Positions 5,153-8,842 of a stretch of DNA of 8,842 nucleotides are shown piece after piece. Origin of the DNA: Fimbriimonadaceae bacterium. Its GTDB lineage: Bacteria > Armatimonadota > Fimbriimonadia > Fimbriimonadales > Fimbriimonadaceae. The translations under genes were made by a program, and so were the position numbers. How positions within the stretch are numbered: the stretch's first letter is position 1; the number at the start of each line of letters is the position of its first letter. The stretch spans positions 1-8,842 of the forward strand of contig CANFJD010000098.1 in NCBI GenBank assembly GCA_947447315.1. The letters run 5' to 3'. The notes beneath the pieces were generated by a model. That model was not told where the DNA came from and did no database searches. It saw only the letters and a list, made by a program, of their open reading frames with translations.

Positions 5153-5830
5153 GTGAAGAAATTTGGCCCGGCTTTTCTGTTGCTTCCCGTACTGATCGTT
5201 GGTTGTACCGACCCGGGGCAGGCCGCGCAAGATCGGATTCAAAAGCTTCCGAAAGCCGGTTATGTTCGCGTCGCGAACCTCTCCGGTCAGCCCATTACCG
5301 GCATGACCGGTAACATCCCATCCGGCGCCGTTCAATCGGGATTGGCCACCGCATTTTTCCCGGTCAAGCCCGGTGAGCTACAGGTCTCCTATAAGGGAGC
5401 CGCGATTGCCGATTTCGAGCAGAAAGTAAAGGTAGAGCCCGCCAAGCCACTCACTCTGGTATTCGTACCCAAGGCCGCTCCCTACGAAGTACGCGATGAA
5501 CTCCGCGACGGAAAGGATGGCGGACCCCAGGCGCAGGTGATCTATCTCGGTACCACCGGCGGAGCCGCTACCGTTAAGTACGGCGACATCACCATCGGCA
5601 AGGACATCAAGCCCGGTGCAAAGTCGGAAGGCGTCTCGATCAAAGAGGGAACGGGAGCATTTAACGTTTCCGTAGCGGGCAAATCACTCGGCGACTTCAA
5701 CGTGGCCCCGGAAGTGGACTTTAGCTACTCGATTATCATCGCCGATATCAACGGCAAGCCGGAAGCGACGGTTCTTCAGAACACCCCCAATCGTCGACCC
5801 GGAAAGGGCGTCCCCAGCGCTGCCGGCTAG
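5153..5830 (+). CDS. Lipoprotein, possibly DUF4397/AlgF-like
   Basis: A 225-residue protein starting at GTG. The signal peptide is KKFGPAFLLLPVLIVGC with a canonical lipobox IVGC and predicted lipidation at Cys18. The mature part appears to contain two beta-rich repeats: about 35-105 (YVRVANLSGQPITG...) and about 120-205 (AQVIYLGTTGGAATVKYGD...). This resembles the style of DUF4397 or AlgF-like periplasmic domains, but I cannot confirm a family. The C-terminal tail is Pro/Gly rich. The start is fixed by the -10 box seven bases upstream and the absence of room for a ribosome binding site. It lies between the pilin terminator and a convergent accB, so it is a single-gene unit. Membrane-anchored envelope function is inferred; the specific role is unknown. 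Confidence 0.82.
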   Translation: MKKFGPAFLLLPVLIVGCTDPGQAAQDRIQKLPKAGYVRVANLSGQPITGMTGNIPSGAVQSGLATAFFPVKPGELQVSYKGAAIADFEQKVKVEPAKPLTLVFVPKAAPYEVRDELRDGKDGGPQAQVIYLGTTGGAATVKYGDITIGKDIKPGAKSEGVSIKEGTGAFNVSVAGKSLGDFNVAPEVDFSYSIIIADINGKPEATVLQNTPNRRPGKGVPSAAG

Positions 5831-5860
5831 TCTGCCCGCTGAGAAACCCCCGCAAACTCT

Positions 5861-5896
5861 GGCGCGGTCGGCTAAATGCCCGACCGCGCCATTTTA
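5861..5896. terminator. Shared hairpin between convergent lipoprotein gene and accB
   Basis: GGCGCGGTCGG (5861-5871) pairs perfectly with CCGACCGCGCC (5880-5890) around an 8-nt loop. On the plus strand it is followed by ATTTTAG, giving a modest terminator for the lipoprotein gene. It also lies directly after the accB stop codon in the other direction, where the tail is poor in T. Confidence 0.75.
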
Positions 5897-6352
5897 GCCA
5901 ATGTATAGGAGCGGTTCTCCGGGCTGGACAACCGCGCCCGATTCCACCGTAATCCGTAGTACGGTTCCGCTAACGGGAGAAGGAATCTCGTTGAATACCT
6001 TCATCGCTTCAATCAAGCCCACTACCTGACCCGCCGTCACCACGTCTCCCTCGTTCACGAATGCGCGTGATCCCGGGCTCGGCGATCCGTAGTAGATCCC
6101 GTTCATCGGACTAGAAATTGGGGTTCCGGTTGGCACCGCTGCTACCGGCGCAGCGTCGGGAACCATAGCCGTCTCGTCGGCCTCTTCGGTCGCGACCGTC
6201 TCCACCGCTACCGACTTTACTTTCGACCGGTGACGGAACGTTACCGATCGCCCTTCACGCGTCAAAGTCGCCGATTGCAACCGAAATTCGGACATGAGAT
6301 CGGCAAGTTCGCGTGCCTGAGACTGGAGAGGCGAACCGGGTTCCGTGGCCAT
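5894..6352 (-). CDS. accB: Biotin carboxyl carrier protein of acetyl-CoA carboxylase
   Basis: Carries the biotin that shuttles carboxyl groups from biotin carboxylase to carboxyltransferase in the first committed step of fatty acid synthesis (cytoplasmic). From the ATG at 6352 the product has 152 residues. An N-terminal helix (ARELADLMSEFRLQSATL, about 13-30) is typical of BCCP. An Ala/Pro/Thr-rich linker follows to about 79, then the biotinyl domain, which includes a thumb-like segment (SPSPGSRAFVNEGD) and the biotinylation motif EAMKVFNEI with Lys118. Length and order match bacterial BCCP. An in-frame GTG at 6403 would add 17 residues, but these are unlike the family, so the ATG is preferred. 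Its usual partner accC is not adjacent: the downstream neighbour is convergent and the upstream neighbour is a phage capsid protease gene. Confidence 0.95.
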   Translation of the reverse strand: MATEPGSPLQSQARELADLMSEFRLQSATLTREGRSVTFRHRSKVKSVAVETVATEEADETAMVPDAAPVAAVPTGTPISSPMNGIYYGSPSPGSRAFVNEGDVVTAGQVVGLIEAMKVFNEIPSPVSGTVLRITVESGAVVQPGEPLLYIG

Positions 6353-6412
6353 CCATTCATTATGGCATCCCCTCCCGATCCAACAATTTTCAAAATTCTT
6401 CACGAAAAATGG

Positions 6413-6442
6413 TTGTCAAGCGAGACATATGTCTACTATATT
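6413..6442 (+). promoter_or_regulatory. Candidate promoter of the capsid gene block
   Basis: TTGTCA (6413-6418), 18-bp spacer, TATATT (6437-6442). The predicted start lies near 6449, at the first ATG (6448), so a leaderless or nearly leaderless mRNA is expected. On the minus strand the same bases read TTGACA (6419-6414), a perfect -35 facing accB, so the two -35 elements overlap. Confidence 0.5.
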
Positions 6443-6447
6443 AATGC

Positions 6448-7242
6448 ATGCAACGCATGAATCAAAACCCAACCCTCGATATGCACCATTGGATCGAGCG
6501 GCGGGCCAAGCTGTTTGAAGCGGGGGATTATCCCGACAAGGGAATCGCGGTTTCCCCCGCCCAAGTGGCCGCCCTCGCCGCCACGTTCCACTCTCCGGTC
6601 CCGGTCTGGATCGAACACGCGGAATCGCCCCTAGAACTGGGCTATCTCACCGCCGTCGCCGCCGATGGGGCCGAACTGTTTGGAACCTTGATGTTTTCGC
6701 CCGAGGCCCACGCGCTCCTCGAGAAATCAGCCGCCAAGTCGCTCTCCGTCGGCCTCGCCCCCGATCTCAGCGCCATTCGCGAAGTAAGCCTCGTCCGCAA
6801 CCCGCGCGTTGCCTCCGCTCAAATCTTCAGCGGCGAGTCGATTCGGTTCGATCGAGAATTCGCGGCCACCATCGACTACCGCGCCGCCTACGAAGCGCTG
6901 TGCGCCCAAAACCAGGCGCGAGAATCGGAAGCCGAACTGCGCCAATGGGTCCAGCAAGGCCGCCTAACGCCCGCCCAAGTGCCATTTGCCCGTGCCATCC
7001 ACACGGCGCTCAGCCAATTGCCAAACACCTTGGAATTCAACGGCGAATCGACGCCCGTCGCGCACCTCTTCGCTGAGCTAATCCGCAACGGTGTCGCGCG
7101 CCCAGTGACGGATCCAATCGCCAAACCCCCGGTCTTCAATACCCCCGAGAGTGACGACGCCCTCATGCTGCCCGAAGAAGCCGCATTCTATCGTCGCCAC
7201 TTTCCCGACATTCAGCTGCGCGAAATCGCCGCTCGCCGATAA
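6448..7242 (+). CDS. Phage head maturation protease with scaffold-like C-terminus (Mu gpI-like)
   Basis: A 264-residue protein that would process the capsid precursor during head assembly. Residues about 30-130 look like an HK97/Mu-type prohead protease: WIEHAESPLELGYL carries a candidate catalytic His57, and KSLSVGLAPD carries Ser100 in the typical S-x-G context. IREVSLVRNPRV at 110-121 matches the strand after the active site. The second half (about 140-264) contains LRQWVQQGRLTPAQ, like the GRLTPA segment of the Mu gpI scaffold region, and is helical and charged. Two ATGs (6448 and 6457) are possible; 6448 coincides with the predicted transcription start. The decoration protein gene starts five bases after its stop. 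No portal or terminase gene precedes it, which is unusual. The protease call is by motif and gene order. Confidence 0.8.
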   Translation: MQRMNQNPTLDMHHWIERRAKLFEAGDYPDKGIAVSPAQVAALAATFHSPVPVWIEHAESPLELGYLTAVAADGAELFGTLMFSPEAHALLEKSAAKSLSVGLAPDLSAIREVSLVRNPRVASAQIFSGESIRFDREFAATIDYRAAYEALCAQNQARESEAELRQWVQQGRLTPAQVPFARAIHTALSQLPNTLEFNGESTPVAHLFAELIRNGVARPVTDPIAKPPVFNTPESDDALMLPEEAAFYRRHFPDIQLREIAARR

Positions 7243-7247
7243 CCCTT

Positions 7248-7688
7248 ATGCCCGCTCTCACCTCAAGTTACGAAACCTTCGAAAAACCGGGCCTTGTCGC
7301 CCAATACCGACTCAGCAACGTCAAGCAATACAAAGGCTCCCTCGTCGCCGCGCTCACCACCGGCTATGCCGCCAGCATCACCCACACCACCGCCAGTCTC
7401 AAGTTCCTTGGCGTCGCCGTGGAAACCGTGGACAACTCGGCCGGTGCCGCCGGCGACCGCGGAATCCTCATTGCCAAAGCTGGTTCGTTCATCTTCAAAT
7501 GCGCCACCGGCTTCACGCCCACAATCGCCGACATCGGCAAAGAGGTGTACGCGAATACCGATTGGGAGGTTCAGGTCTCCGTCACCGGACTCACCAACCT
7601 GTACAAGGTCGGCACCATCACCGCCATCGAAACCACCTCCAACGGACAAACCGGGGTTCGTATTCGCATCGACAACTACTGCGTGTGA
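7248..7688 (+). CDS. Probable capsid decoration (cement) protein
   Basis: A 146-residue protein placed between the protease and the major capsid protein, the usual place for a lambda gpD or DUF2190-like cement protein. The sequence is beta-rich and Gly/Ala/Thr-rich without signal peptide or membrane segment. It has the pattern seen in such proteins: a segment at about 27-48 (YKGSLVAALTTGYAASIT), a GVAVETVDNSAG stretch, an ILIAKAGSFIFKCA stretch, and a C-terminal GVRIRIDNYCV. The N-terminal extension (LTSSYETFEKPGLVAQY) could make contacts between capsomers. No Shine-Dalgarno precedes the ATG. It would bind and stabilise the expanded head. The assignment rests on context plus general resemblance. 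Confidence 0.68.
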   Translation: MPALTSSYETFEKPGLVAQYRLSNVKQYKGSLVAALTTGYAASITHTTASLKFLGVAVETVDNSAGAAGDRGILIAKAGSFIFKCATGFTPTIADIGKEVYANTDWEVQVSVTGLTNLYKVGTITAIETTSNGQTGVRIRIDNYCV

Positions 7689-7709
7689 TCCCCATACCCA
7701 ACCGAAACC

Positions 7710-8645
7710 ATGGCATTAACCAAATCTGATATTCCCGATCTGCTTCTCCCCGGCCTGAAGGCGGAGTTCGCAATGGCCTACCGAAACGAGGTGGACCAAA
7801 GCATCGCCGACCGCATCGCCACCACCATCAACACCACTTTGCCCGTCCAGAAATACCCCTGGCTAGGAGCAATTCCGCCGATGCGCGAATTTGTAGACGA
7901 GCGACGTCCCGGGGCGATGGCGGCCTTCACCACCAGCATCGAAGACAAAACCTTCGAAAGCACCATTGCCGTCGATCGCCGCGCTCTGGAAGATGACCAA
8001 CTCGATCTCATCAAACTGCGCATTCGCGATCTCGCCTTCCGCGTCGCCCAACACCGCAGCCAGCTGGTAGTCGAAGCCCTCGCGGCGACCGCAACTACCA
8101 CAGGTTACGACGGGGTAACGGTCCTCAATACGGCTCACCCCGTAGCGGGAACTACTTATAGCAACCGCGTCCCCGATGCCCTCAGCGGCAACGCCATCGC
8201 CGCCGGCATCAATCAAATGATGCTGGTTCCCGACGATACCGGAACCCCGCTCGGCATCATGCCCGACACCCTTGTCGTCGGTCCCAAACTCCAGTGGAGC
8301 GCGCTCGAACTGGTGGAGAGCCCCGTCGTCATCTACAAGGGAAGCACGGTGGATACCAGCCCTCCCACTAACTACAAGAACATCTTCCAGGGCCGCCTGC
8401 AAGTAGTTGTCTCGCCATTCCTCACCGGCAACAGCGATGACTACTGGTTCCTGCTGGATACCAAGCGACCCATGAAATCCGTCATCCTGCAGCAACGCAG
8501 CGACGTCCCGGTAGAGTTCGTCGCCCTCGATTCTGGCTCCGGCAGCGAAAGCGCCTTTATGCGGGACCGTTACTACTACGGTGCCCGAGCCCGTTACAAC
8601 GTTGGTTACGGTTTGTGGCAGACCGTCTACGGAGGCATTCTCTGA
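7710..8645 (+). CDS. Major capsid protein, Mu gpT-like
   Basis: A 311-residue HK97-fold shell subunit of the Mu gpT family. Supporting segments in order: KYPWLGAIPPMREFVDERR (about 49-67), the long-arm region FTTSIEDKTFESTIAVDRRALEDDQ (about 72-97), a spine-helix-like stretch LIKLRIRDLAFRVAQHRSQLV, then YDGVTVLNTAHPV, a later VGPKLQWSALELVESP, and a C-terminal RYYYGARARYNVGYGLWQTVYGG. These match gpT in order and wording, and the length is close to the roughly 300 residues usual for the family. It follows the decoration gene after 21 bases that contain no purine-rich ribosome binding site. Its stop overlaps the next ATG (TGATG). It looks complete and in frame throughout, which argues against simple decay. 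Confidence 0.93.
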   Translation: MALTKSDIPDLLLPGLKAEFAMAYRNEVDQSIADRIATTINTTLPVQKYPWLGAIPPMREFVDERRPGAMAAFTTSIEDKTFESTIAVDRRALEDDQLDLIKLRIRDLAFRVAQHRSQLVVEALAATATTTGYDGVTVLNTAHPVAGTTYSNRVPDALSGNAIAAGINQMMLVPDDTGTPLGIMPDTLVVGPKLQWSALELVESPVVIYKGSTVDTSPPTNYKNIFQGRLQVVVSPFLTGNSDDYWFLLDTKRPMKSVILQQRSDVPVEFVALDSGSGSESAFMRDRYYYGARARYNVGYGLWQTVYGGIL

Positions 8646-8707
8646 TGCTTCGGAAATTTCTTCGCTACCTGCGTCAACGCGTTCCATTCTTGTGGCGGTG
8701 GGCTTGA
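8645..8707 (+). CDS. Possible 20-residue basic peptide overlapping the capsid stop
   Basis: An ATG overlapping the capsid TGA (TGATG) opens a 20-codon frame. It is rich in Arg and aromatic residues and begins MLRKFLRYLRQR. Stop-start overlap suggests translational coupling. It could be a coupling leader, or the true N-terminus of the following membrane ORF if a frameshift joined them. Evidence is position only. Confidence 0.25.
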   Translation: MLRKFLRYLRQRVPFLWRWA

Positions 8708-8842
8708 TCGAACCGCAAGCCATCACCGCCTGGTCCACCGCCGCCGCCGGATTCACCGGCGGGGCGTTCGCCCTCATCCGTCTCTCGCTCCTGCAACAAC
8801 GGTCGGTGACGGAGCAGTTCACGCATTACTTGGAAACCGCCC
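8692..8842 (+). CDS. Small membrane protein, 5' part, runs off window
   Basis: A frame open to the window end, with alternative GTG starts at 8692 and 8698. The product begins VAVGLIEPQAITAWSTAAAG and continues with a weakly hydrophobic stretch (GFTGGAFALIRLSLL) that could be one membrane or amphipathic segment, followed by a charged, probably helical part (QQRSVTEQFTHYLET). It overlaps the end of the 20-codon frame at 8645. It lies in the capsid gene direction, where head-completion or other accessory genes are common, but no family is recognised. Confidence 0.45.
   Translation, partial: MAVGLIEPQAITAWSTAAAGFTGGAFALIRLSLLQQRSVTEQFTHYLETA

Noticed and set aside
7151..7729. 192-codon plus-strand frame overlapping the decoration and protease genes
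   Set aside because: Its product is rich in His, Arg and Pro in the manner of an out-of-frame translation; the frame at 7248-7688 is the plausible protein.
7863..8822. 319-codon minus-strand frame opposite the major capsid protein
   Set aside because: Shadow of the capsid gene in a GC-rich sequence; no domain or initiation signal, while the plus frame matches gpT throughout.

Overview
The window looks like a chromosomal segment of a moderately GC-rich, probably diderm bacterium. The best fit is an Armatimonadota (Fimbriimonadia-like) genome. This is inferred from the style of the pseudopilin N-termini, the expansion of DUF1559-like pilins and a DUF1800 Tat-exported protein. No rRNA or other marker gene is present to confirm it.

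Layout. (1) Positions 1-887, minus strand: N-terminal 295 residues of a DUF1800 family protein with a twin-arginine signal; the rest lies outside the window. (2) Positions 1126-5083, plus strand: three tandem, highly similar pseudopilin genes (starts at 1263, 2720 and 4153; about 91-94% identical proteins). Each has its own promoter, and 47.5 bp upstream of each -10 box sits the centre of the same short palindrome (AGTA-N4-TACT). The first two pilins are followed by a hairpin and then a tiny 53-residue lipoprotein gene (2210-2371 and 3664-3825). The third ends in a strong intrinsic terminator and lacks the tiny gene. (3) Positions 5153-5830, plus strand: a 225-residue lipoprotein with an apparently leaderless GTG start. 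(4) Positions 5894-6352, minus strand: the biotin carboxyl carrier protein of acetyl-CoA carboxylase (accB), convergent with the lipoprotein across a shared 11-bp-stem hairpin. (5) From 6448 to the window end, plus strand: a phage-type capsid block, namely a Mu gpI-like protease/scaffold, a probable decoration (capsid cement) protein, a Mu gpT-like major capsid protein and a partial small membrane ORF. It begins directly divergent from accB, with no portal or terminase in between.

Functional reading. Regions 1-3 are an envelope and export neighbourhood: Tat-exported enzyme-like protein, type IV-like pseudopilins and lipoproteins. The pilin/hairpin/micro-lipoprotein cassette has been duplicated in tandem with its promoter architecture kept, which suggests one shared regulator and a dosage or variant-repertoire function. 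Region 5 is the head-assembly part of a Mu-like prophage, a remnant, or a domesticated capsid system abutting a core metabolic gene. The most interesting items are the exactly spaced palindrome/promoter arrangement, the two 53-residue lipoproteins behind terminator-like hairpins, and the capsid block driven from the accB intergenic region.
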